Origin: an uncultured Salinimicrobium sp.
Lineage (GTDB): Bacteria > Bacteroidota > Bacteroidia > Flavobacteriales > Flavobacteriaceae
DNA length: 18,999 nucleotides
Reading direction: 5' to 3'
Assembly: GCA_946887025.1 (NCBI GenBank)
Contig: CAMPJY010000035.1
Span: forward strand, 1 to 18,999
Shown here: piece by piece, positions 1 to 5,848 of the stretch
Numbering within the stretch: position 1 is the stretch's first letter
How the letters are laid out: every line of letters begins with the position of its first letter
Program-made: the position numbers and the translations under genes
The notes under the pieces: model-generated
What the model was told of the DNA's origin: nothing
Databases searched by the model: none
Seen by the model: only the letters and a program-made list of their open reading frames with translations

Positions 1-70
1 CCTCTTTCGAAGCCTCAAAAATCCCTGAATTATCCATAGATATTAAAGTTGAAGAATCGGGTTCTGGTCT
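1..70. other. Window edge, coding status unresolved
   Basis: This short edge stays open in two frames and cannot be assigned. On the minus strand an ATG at 35-37 opens a frame beginning MDNSGIFEASKE that runs off the window, 33 bases after the adenosyltransferase stop. On the plus strand a frame entering from the left reads to a TGA near position 106, overlapping the 3' end of the adenosyltransferase gene convergently. Either could be the end or start of a neighbouring gene. Confidence 0.2.
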
Positions 71-643
71 TCAATTATTTCTGGGAACCCACTGAATTTC
101 TTTTGCCTTTAAGTTTTTGGACAACTTTCGTGCCAGCACAAAGAGATAATCTGAAAGACGGTTCAGATATTTAAGGATCCTGGGGTCAAATGGCTCATTA
201 TCATAGAGTGCCGTTGCCAAACGCTCCGCCCTACGACATACCCCGCGAGCAACGTGACAGAATGACACCGTTTGGTGCCCACCCGGAAGAATAAAATGGG
301 TGAGGGGTGGCAATTCCTCATTCATTCTGTCTATTTCCTGCTCCAGAAGTTCGATGTCCGTTTCAGAAATCTTATTGATATCGAGCCGGTCCTTTCCGCT
401 TTTTAAGGTTGCTTTCTGTGGTTCCGTTGCCAGCATGGAGCCCACAGTAAACAATCTCTCCTGGATCTTCAGGATCATGTCTTCATTATGTCCGTCCAGC
501 CCCTGGTCACGTAAAAGCCCCAGATAAGAATTCAGCTCATCGACGGTACCGTAGCTTTCGATCCTGATATGGTGTTTGGGTACCCGCGTGCCGCCGAATA
601 AGGAAGTAGTGCCCTGGTCCCCGGTTTTCGTATAAATTTTCAT
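71..643 (-). CDS. Cob(I)alamin adenosyltransferase, PduO type
   Basis: This enzyme transfers the 5'-deoxyadenosyl group of ATP to cob(I)alamin, giving adenosylcobalamin, the cofactor of enzymes such as methylmalonyl-CoA mutase; it acts in the cytoplasm. The 190-residue product has the usual length of the PduO/ATR family and its hallmark segments. These are the N-terminal KIYTKTGDQGTTSLFGG (2-18), the YGTVDELNSYLG stretch (31-42), the CRRAER motif (136-141), and NRLSDYLFVLAR (161-172). ATG at 641-643 is the natural start because the family begins almost exactly here. It is the last gene of a same-strand series after a 55-residue membrane protein, 114 bases upstream, with a GC-rich hairpin in the gap. 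No cobalamin biosynthesis gene lies nearby, so it probably serves salvage of imported corrinoid (inference). Confidence 0.95.
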   Translation of the reverse strand: MKIYTKTGDQGTTSLFGGTRVPKHHIRIESYGTVDELNSYLGLLRDQGLDGHNEDMILKIQERLFTVGSMLATEPQKATLKSGKDRLDINKISETDIELLEQEIDRMNEELPPLTHFILPGGHQTVSFCHVARGVCRRAERLATALYDNEPFDPRILKYLNRLSDYLFVLARKLSKNLKAKEIQWVPRNN

Positions 644-668
644 GATTTTTGAATTAGTTCAATTAGCC

Positions 669-695
669 TTCCGTTTCCGGATCCCGGAAGCGGAG
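669..695. repeat. GC-rich hairpin between small membrane gene and adenosyltransferase gene
   Basis: Positions 669-680 pair with 684-695 around a 3-base loop, giving 12 pairs of which two are G-T. The stem is strong, but no T-run follows on either strand, so it does not look like a classical intrinsic terminator. It could be a processing or stability element in a minus-strand transcript, or a weak insulator before the adenosyltransferase gene. Confidence 0.45.
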
Positions 696-757
696 AAGAA
701 TGCAACTACAAGATAGGAAATGCCGGGGAATCTAAAAATTGGGAGGAAGGAAATCCA

Positions 758-925
758 TCATTTTTCCTTGCGTTCTTTTTTCCGCTCCTCATACCGGCGC
801 CTGAAACTGCGACCCTTCATATTGTTCCGCTTCTTTTTGGAGGAGCCTCTGTTCCAAAGAAAAATAGCCAGAATGACAACTATCAATCCTAAATAAAGCA
901 GGGAGTCATCGTTTAGATATTCCAT
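758..925 (-). CDS. 55-residue single-pass membrane miniprotein
   Basis: I do not recognise a named family. The frame starts at ATG 923-925 and ends at TGA 758-760, giving 55 residues. Residues 8-24 (LLYLGLIVVILAIFLWN) form one hydrophobic helix preceded by acidic residues (E2, D6, D7). From about residue 26 onward the tail is extremely basic, with many K/R and a final RYEERKKERKEK. The positive-inside rule predicts the N-terminus outside and the basic tail in the cytoplasm, where it could contact RNA, ribosomes or lipids (inference). It lies 61 bases after the ABC ATPase on the same strand, before the adenosyltransferase gene, so it may be cotranscribed. Its clear membrane-plus-basic composition suggests a real gene rather than a chance frame. 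No Shine-Dalgarno is seen, as is normal for this phylum. Confidence 0.65.
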   Translation of the reverse strand: MEYLNDDSLLYLGLIVVILAIFLWNRGSSKKKRNNMKGRSFRRRYEERKKERKEK

Positions 926-986
926 TTACAAATTTGAACAGGGGTTTCTAAATATGTTGCTGAGGTTTTTCCTTTTGACCTGTAGC

Positions 987-1709
987 TTAATTGGCAGCAT
1001 ATCCCGATTTTCTTTTTTCATCAGGTGCCTTTTTTTCGTCACTCTCAATAATTCCATCGCGCAACCTGATGATCCTGTGAGCATGTTCGGCAATTTCCTC
1101 CTCGTGAGTGACCAAAATTACTGTGTTTCCATTAGAATGGATTTCATCAAACAGGTTCATGATTTCCACCGATGTTTTTGAATCCAGGTTTCCTGTCGGT
1201 TCATCGGCAAGGATGATGGACGGATGATTTACAAGCGCCCTGCCAACTGCAACTCTTTGACGCTGTCCACCCGAAAGCTGGTTCGGTTTATGGTCCATGC
1301 GGTCTGCGAGGCCTACATCTGAAAGCACCTGCTCCGCCCGGGTTTTTCTCTCTGCCTTAGTAGCGCCGGCATAAATCATAGGCAAGGCAACATTGTCAAG
1401 GGCAGTGGTTCTCGGCAGAAGATTAAATGTCTGGAAGACAAATCCTATCTCCTTATTACGCACCTCCGCAAGTTCGTCATCAGTCATCTGGCTCACGTCC
1501 TTCCCGTTCAGCACATACTGCCCACCGGTAGGAGTATCGAGACAGCCTAATAAATTCATGAGCGTGGATTTCCCTGACCCGGAAGGCCCCATGATAGCAA
1601 CATATTCTCCTCTTTCAATCTCAAGGTCGATTCCTTTTAAAACCTTGACTACCTCATTTCCCAAATGAAAATTACGGGTGATGTTCCTGATCGAAATTAC
1701 GTTGCTCAT
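987..1709 (-). CDS. ABC transporter ATP-binding protein, MacB/LolD type
   Basis: This is the nucleotide-binding subunit of an ABC system of the MacB/LolD/FtsE class, which usually works with FtsX-like permeases on lipoproteins, peptides or drugs in the cell envelope rather than by substrate import. The 240 residues show Walker [10 protein letters not shown] (41-49), the Q-loop glutamine in FVFQ (93), signature LSGGQ (145-149), Walker B ILADEP (166-171) followed by TGNLD as in LolD, and the switch histidine in VTHEEE (202). The lysine-rich C-terminal tail (226-240) is short and probably variable. No permease gene is adjacent, so its partner must be encoded elsewhere and the substrate cannot be named. 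It is 158 bases downstream of the methyltransferase gene on the same strand. Confidence 0.93.
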   Translation of the reverse strand: MSNVISIRNITRNFHLGNEVVKVLKGIDLEIERGEYVAIMGPSGSGKSTLMNLLGCLDTPTGGQYVLNGKDVSQMTDDELAEVRNKEIGFVFQTFNLLPRTTALDNVALPMIYAGATKAERKTRAEQVLSDVGLADRMDHKPNQLSGGQRQRVAVGRALVNHPSIILADEPTGNLDSKTSVEIMNLFDEIHSNGNTVILVTHEEEIAEHAHRIIRLRDGIIESDEKKAPDEKRKSGYAAN

Positions 1710-1851
1710 ACGGATGTTGCGGTTTTAATCAATAAATAAGACGCAGGGATGGGATTAATGTTACATTTTTTCTTAAGAATAATGGATGAGCCGTCAAAAA
1801 ATGGAACGGATCTGAGGCCTTTATTATATTTTGAAATGCCTGCTGAATGCC

Positions 1852-1878
1852 AAAAAGATATTTCGGATCAGATCCGAA
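1852..1878 (-). terminator. Weak terminator candidate at the end of the methyltransferase gene
   Basis: Positions 1862-1878 form a near-perfect palindrome (TTCGGATC, one base, GATCCGAA), which folds as a 6-bp stem with a 5-base loop. On the minus strand it is followed by a run of five T (1856-1852). It overlaps the stop codon of the methyltransferase gene. The stem is short, so at most partial termination is expected. Confidence 0.35.
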
Positions 1879-2641
1879 TGACAAAATGCTCTTTCTCCTG
1901 TTCTTTTCTGAAGAATACGATTCCCCAGAAGAAAGTGTCTATGCTTACTGTGACAGAAGGATGGGCTTTAATTTCTTCCCAGGCCTCCGTCATATCTTTG
2001 GACCAGTGAATGTCATCAAAAATGAAAACTGAATTATTATGAGCGCTAGGGAGAAGCGTATGAAAATATTCGAGGGTAGGTTCTTTTTTATGGTTCCCGT
2101 CCAGGTACACCAGATCGTAATGTCTATTAAGTTTTGAGCTTTTAACGAGTAATTCATTAAAATCCCCTATTTCCAGGTTAATGTTTTCTAATTCAAATTT
2201 CCTGAACTGTTCTTGTGCCACTTCCGCAGTATTTGGGCAGCCTTCGAGTGTGGTGACTGTCACTTTGTTACCTGCAGCCATGGCAGCGCTGCCCAGGCCA
2301 AGAGAGGTGCCTAATTCAAGCGCAGACTTAATTTCCAGGTATTTTATTAATCGATTCAGCAGTCTTGCTCTTTTACTGGTGATTCCTGCAGTTCTGGCGA
2401 TGTCGCGAATTTTCCTTTCAGAAGAGTTGAAGACCCTGCTTCCTGCACCGAAATCTTTTACTTCAATGGCAGAATGGTTTTTGAGAAGTGACTGGCGGTA
2501 TCTGGATAGCAGGGTATAGGATGGATATTTCTTTCTATCGTAAAAACATCGAGTTACCAAACCATATACAAATGGGGAGTGCACCCCGTGCTGATTGGTG
2601 GATTTCAGGAGAAATTTAAGGTAGGCAAGTATCTGGTACAT
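1868..2641 (-). CDS. Class I SAM-dependent methyltransferase
   Basis: This is a predicted cytoplasmic methyltransferase of the Rossmann-fold class resembling O-methyltransferases; the acceptor is unknown. In its 257 residues the SAM-binding glycine loop is ELGTSLGLGS (109-118), followed by an acidic end of strand beta-2 (TLEG, E133). The motif YDLVYLDGNH lies at 175-184, and an FDDIHWS stretch at 208-214 matches the acidic/histidine segment near the active site of this group. The N-terminal QHGVHSPFVYGLV (17-29) is a segment I recall from a Bacteroidota-specific set of such proteins. ATG at 2639-2641 is the only sensible start. It lies 36 bases after the ABC-F gene on the same strand and is probably read from the same promoter. 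Its functional relation to the ABC-F protein is not apparent. Confidence 0.85.
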   Translation of the reverse strand: MYQILAYLKFLLKSTNQHGVHSPFVYGLVTRCFYDRKKYPSYTLLSRYRQSLLKNHSAIEVKDFGAGSRVFNSSERKIRDIARTAGITSKRARLLNRLIKYLEIKSALELGTSLGLGSAAMAAGNKVTVTTLEGCPNTAEVAQEQFRKFELENINLEIGDFNELLVKSSKLNRHYDLVYLDGNHKKEPTLEYFHTLLPSAHNNSVFIFDDIHWSKDMTEAWEEIKAHPSVTVSIDTFFWGIVFFRKEQEKEHFVIRI

Positions 2642-2677
2642 ATATGAATCTGAAATCCGGACCTTGGTTTTATTTTC

Positions 2678-4537
2678 TTAATTCGATTCCATTTTGTCTC
2701 CCAGCTCAAACCAACGCTCCGTCTTCTGCTCAATCTCATCCATCACCTTCTGAAGGTCTCTGGAAGTCTGGTCAATTTGTTCCCCTGTAAGCTCCTCCAG
2801 AAATTTCTGTTGAATTTCCTCCTTTTTCTTCTCCAGATTATGGATCTCCTTCTCCAGCTTGTTGTATTCTTTCTGTTCGTTATAGCTGAGGCCACTGGAA
2901 GGGGTTTTCTTCCATTCTTTTTTGGCCGCCGTATCGGTTTTCAGACTTTCCTGCACAGTACTCGCCTCGTATTCCCGATAGTCGGAATAATTCCCTGGGA
3001 AATCCTCAATTTCCGTATTCCCTTTGAAAACGAACAGGTGATCGACGATCTTATCCATGAAATACCTGTCGTGGGACACCACGATCAGGCAGCCCGGGAA
3101 ATCCAGCAGGAAGTTTTCCAGCACGTTCAGGGTAACGATATCCAGATCGTTGGTGGGTTCATCCAGGATAAGGAAGTTTGGGTTCTGGATAAGCACCGTA
3201 CACAAATACAGTCGCTTGCGTTCCCCTCCGCTTAGTTTCTCTACAAAATCATACTGTTTCTTGCGGTCGAAAAGGAATCGCTCCAGCAGTTGTTGTGCAG
3301 AGATCTGGCGGCCTTTCTTCAGGGGAATGTATTCTCCAAATTCCCTTATCACATCTATTACCTTCTGGCCTTCCTTGACAGCAATTCCTCGTTGGGTGTA
3401 ATATCCAAATTTAATGGTTTCCCCAATGGTTATCTTCCCCGAATCGGGTTGCAACCCTCCCGTCAGGATGTTCAGGAAGGTAGATTTACCCGTGCCATTT
3501 TTGCCAATGATCCCCAGGCGATCCCCCGGTTGGAAATTATAACTGAAATTGTGCAGCAGCTGCTTATCCCCGAAACTCTTTGATACTTTATGAAACTCCA
3601 CTATCTTATTACCAAGGCGTTCCATATTCAGCTCCAGCTGGACCTGGTCATTATTTCTTCGTTTGCTGGCCCTGTCTTTGATCTCATGAAAATCTTCGAT
3701 CCTTGACTTGGATTTGGTCGTACGAGCCTTTGGCTGCCTTCGCATCCACTCCAGCTCTTTTTTGAACAGTTGCTTTGCCTTGTCAGTATTGGTTTCTTCC
3801 ACTGCTATTCGCGCCTCCTTTTTATCCAGGTAGTACGAATAATTTCCTTTATAGGTATACAGGTTGCCGTCCTCGAGCTCCACAATTTCATTGCAGACCC
3901 TTTCCAGGAAATAACGGTCGTGGGTAACCATAAAAATGGTGAAATTCTCTTTTCTGAAAAATTCCTCAAGCCATTCGATCATGTCCAGGTCCAGGTGGTT
4001 GGTCGGCTCATCCATAATGATCAGGTCAGGCCTGTTGAGGATCATGGAAGCAAGGGCCAGTCTTTTCTTCTGTCCTCCACTCATCGTGCTTACCTTCATC
4101 TCCAGGTTGTCCAGGTTCAGCTTGAAAAGGATTTGTTTATATCTGGTTTCAAAATCCCAGGCCTGATTGGCCTCCATTTCTTCAAAAGCCTTTTGGTAAG
4201 CTTCTGCATCATCCGGATTTTGCAGCGCCTTTTCATAATGTTCGATTACCTTCAGAATAGGATTGTCCGAAGCAAAGATTGTCTGCTCCACAGAAAGGGA
4301 GGGGTCTAGTATCGGATCCTGCGGAAGAAAAGCCACTGTGATATCCTTGCGGAAAACCACGTTTCCCGCATCGGGAGTATCGGCACCCGAAAGAATGTTT
4401 AGAAGAGAGGTTTTACCTGTCCCGTTCTTCGCAATAAACCCTACCTTCTCTCCTTCATTGATTCCAAAGGAAATATTAGCGAAGAGCTTGCGTTCGCCGT
4501 AGGATTTGGCTATGTTTTCTACTGAAAGATAATTCAC
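2678..4537 (-). CDS. ABC-F family ATPase, Uup type
   Basis: This is a soluble protein with two ABC ATPase domains and no membrane segments, the hallmark of ABC-F factors that bind the ribosomal E site and modulate translation. The 619 residues show Walker A1 AKNGTGKTS (36-44), signature SGGQ (153-156) and Walker B1 IIMDEPTNHLD (173-183). A charged linker of about 245-300 corresponds to the P-site tRNA interaction motif. The second domain has Walker A2 GKNGTGKST (345-353), SGGER (436-440) and LILDEPTNDLD (456-466). A C-terminal coiled coil rich in E and K (about 552-615) places it in the Uup subgroup rather than EttA. In E. coli, Uup also affects transposon excision and ribosome assembly. It heads the minus-strand series and has a consensus promoter with a very short leader. 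Confidence 0.93.
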   Translation of the reverse strand: MNYLSVENIAKSYGERKLFANISFGINEGEKVGFIAKNGTGKTSLLNILSGADTPDAGNVVFRKDITVAFLPQDPILDPSLSVEQTIFASDNPILKVIEHYEKALQNPDDAEAYQKAFEEMEANQAWDFETRYKQILFKLNLDNLEMKVSTMSGGQKKRLALASMILNRPDLIIMDEPTNHLDLDMIEWLEEFFRKENFTIFMVTHDRYFLERVCNEIVELEDGNLYTYKGNYSYYLDKKEARIAVEETNTDKAKQLFKKELEWMRRQPKARTTKSKSRIEDFHEIKDRASKRRNNDQVQLELNMERLGNKIVEFHKVSKSFGDKQLLHNFSYNFQPGDRLGIIGKNGTGKSTFLNILTGGLQPDSGKITIGETIKFGYYTQRGIAVKEGQKVIDVIREFGEYIPLKKGRQISAQQLLERFLFDRKKQYDFVEKLSGGERKRLYLCTVLIQNPNFLILDEPTNDLDIVTLNVLENFLLDFPGCLIVVSHDRYFMDKIVDHLFVFKGNTEIEDFPGNYSDYREYEASTVQESLKTDTAAKKEWKKTPSSGLSYNEQKEYNKLEKEIHNLEKKKEEIQQKFLEELTGEQIDQTSRDLQKVMDEIEQKTERWFELGDKMESN

Positions 4538-4554
4538 AAAAATGTTTTAGACTG

Positions 4555-4584
4555 CAAAAATACACATTTGCACCCCAATAACAA
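4555..4584 (-). promoter_or_regulatory. Bacteroidota consensus promoter for the ABC-F gene
   Basis: Read on the minus strand, TTG (4584-4582), a 19-base spacer and TATTTTTG (4562-4555) match the phylum's primary sigma factor consensus TTG-N19-TAnnTTTG. The -7 box ends 17 bases before the ATG, implying a leader of only about ten bases. Confidence 0.75.
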
Positions 4585-4695
4585 CCTTCGACCTTTACTC
4601 CAGAAGGTTTAATCTTTCCTCCAGAGCCCCACACAACTCAGGGGGACTGTTCCTGCGATTTATCGTTAATTATTTCATAATTACGGCACAAAACC

Positions 4696-4703
4696 TATAT
4701 TTG
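4696..4703 (+). promoter_or_regulatory. -7 promoter box for the export lipoprotein gene
   Basis: TATATTTG fits TAnnTTTG exactly and lies 20 bases before the ATG at 4724. At the expected -33 distance there is TTT rather than TTG, so only half of the consensus is present. It is divergent from the ABC-F promoter, and the two share a region of about 190 bases. Confidence 0.55.
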
Positions 4704-4723
4704 TTCAAATCAACCAGCTCCGA

Positions 4724-5512
4724 ATGAAGATACGCTTACTACTCCTGTCCTGTTTCGTTTTGCTTATGCTTTCCTCCTGTGTTTCCACCAAGAGGATAAC
4801 TTATCTTCAGGACACAGAAGCAGCGATAGACAGCATCATTGAAGTGGAGCGTATTCAGAAGCCTTACCGGATCCAGATTAATGACCTTCTCAGTATTCGG
4901 GTGAAGGCCATGGATCAGGAACTGGTAGGAATGTTTAACCCGGTAGGGGAGGATAATCCCAACGCCACGGGAGAGGAACGCCTTTACTATGATGGTTTCC
5001 TCGTGGACGCCCATGGGAATATCAGGGTTCCTACTTTAGGCGAGGTCAATGTGCTCGGATTTACGGTCGAAGAAGTGCGGGAAAAGATTGAAAAGTCTTT
5101 ACTGGAAGATTATTTCACGGAAGAGGCCAATATTTTCGTCACAGTAAAACTTGCTGGGATCCGGTACACCACTATCGGTGAAATTGGCGCGGGCAGCCAG
5201 GTGATTTATAAAGAACAGGTTACCATCATGGAGGCCATTGCCAATGCAGGGGATATCACGGAATATGGCGATCGTACGGATGTCGTTATTCTTCGGCAAT
5301 ATCCCAGTGGACAAAAGCGACACCACATCGACCTCACCAGCATTGATGCTGTGAAATCCCCCTATTATTACATCCAGCCCAACGACCTGATCATCGTAAA
5401 CCCCCTGCCACAGAAGGCGCTGGGATTAGGGACTACAGGTCTTGCCACTCTGCAGACAGCAACCATGCTGCTTACCCTGATTACCTCTACCATATTCCTT
5501 ATTACCAGATAA
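4724..5512 (+). CDS. Polysaccharide export outer-membrane lipoprotein (OPX/Wza type)
   Basis: This protein forms or gates the outer-membrane/periplasmic channel through which capsule or exopolysaccharide leaves the cell, working with a Wzc-type copolymerase. The 262-residue product begins with a lipoprotein signal, MKIRLLLLSCFVLLMLSSC, whose lipobox cysteine is C19. The poly-export domain follows (about 45-135, including YRIQINDLLSIRV), with an SLBB-like domain (about 143-230: YTTIGEIGAGSQVIY and GDITEYGDRTDVVILR). A hydrophobic C-terminal segment (about 236-260) probably crosses the outer membrane as a helix, as in Wza. It is smaller than E. coli Wza (about 380) but normal for Bacteroidota. 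Its partner kinase gene follows after 336 bases with its own likely promoter, so the two need not be strictly cotranscribed. Confidence 0.92.
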   Translation: MKIRLLLLSCFVLLMLSSCVSTKRITYLQDTEAAIDSIIEVERIQKPYRIQINDLLSIRVKAMDQELVGMFNPVGEDNPNATGEERLYYDGFLVDAHGNIRVPTLGEVNVLGFTVEEVREKIEKSLLEDYFTEEANIFVTVKLAGIRYTTIGEIGAGSQVIYKEQVTIMEAIANAGDITEYGDRTDVVILRQYPSGQKRHHIDLTSIDAVKSPYYYIQPNDLIIVNPLPQKALGLGTTGLATLQTATMLLTLITSTIFLITR

Positions 5513-5620
5513 GTCAGATTTCTTAAGAGTCTTATTCTTGCACAAATCCCAAAGGTCAATTCCGAGATTGGGCTGGATCAATTTCATGTCTCTTTAGAGT
5601 CATCAAAGGGATATTTTAGA

Positions 5621-5660
5621 GTTAAATAAGGGTTTAACCCCCAGATAACCCTTATTTAAC
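5621..5660. repeat. Perfect 14-bp inverted repeat before the tyrosine kinase gene
   Basis: GTTAAATAAGGGTT (5621-5634) is the exact reverse complement of AACCCTTATTTAAC (5647-5660), with a 12-base loop between. The right arm coincides with the first unit of an adjacent tandem repeat, so the left arm can in principle pair with several alternative partners. It lies in the gap between the export lipoprotein and kinase genes. No T-run follows the stem, so it is not an ordinary terminator. Confidence 0.75.
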
Positions 5661-5692
5661 CCTTATTTGACCCTTATTTAACCCTTATTTGA
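5649..5692. repeat. Four-copy 11-base tandem repeat (CCCTTATTTRA)
   Basis: Four contiguous exact units of CCCTTATTTRA occupy 5649-5659, 5660-5670, 5671-5681 and 5682-5692. The variable base alternates A, G, A, G, giving a 22-base higher-order period. The 11-base period is close to one DNA helical turn, so repeated protein-binding sites would face the same side of the helix (inference). The rest of the 336-base gap holds a weak promoter near 5784-5812 and no convincing gene. Confidence 0.8.
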
Positions 5693-5783
5693 TCCGGCCT
5701 TGATATGTTCCCATGAAGCATCACATCCAAGGAAAAGAGGACGAAATATTAATCTTAGTTTCTGATTCTGAATTCTGAATTGA

Positions 5784-5812
5784 TTGATTATTATTGCATT
5801 TTGTTATATTTA
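5784..5812 (+). promoter_or_regulatory. Candidate promoter of the tyrosine kinase gene
   Basis: TTG (5784-5786), an 18-base spacer and TATATTTA (5805-5812) match the phylum consensus except for the last base of the -7 box. The box ends 36 bases before the ATG. It is downstream of the repeat array, so the repeats would act as upstream DNA elements for this promoter or as an RNA leader only for transcripts arriving from further upstream. Confidence 0.45.
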
Positions 5813-5848
5813 ACCAATCTTTAAGATTCAACTTAGCACCACGAAAAG

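Noticed and set aside
669..695. GC-rich hairpin as a terminator
   Set aside because: No T-run follows on either strand; kept only as a structural repeat.
2777..4502. Several plus-strand open frames of 75-180 codons opposite the ABC-F gene
   Set aside because: They are antisense shadows of a gene with all family motifs intact; they contain no recognisable domain and have no promoter.
5649..5692. Tandem repeat as a CRISPR array
   Set aside because: Units are 11 bases, contiguous, with no spacers, and no cas gene is in the window.
5713..5778. A 21-codon open frame in the leader of the kinase gene (possible regulatory leader peptide)
   Set aside because: It has no codon bias or telling composition, and it ends before the likely kinase promoter, so it would not be on the main transcript.
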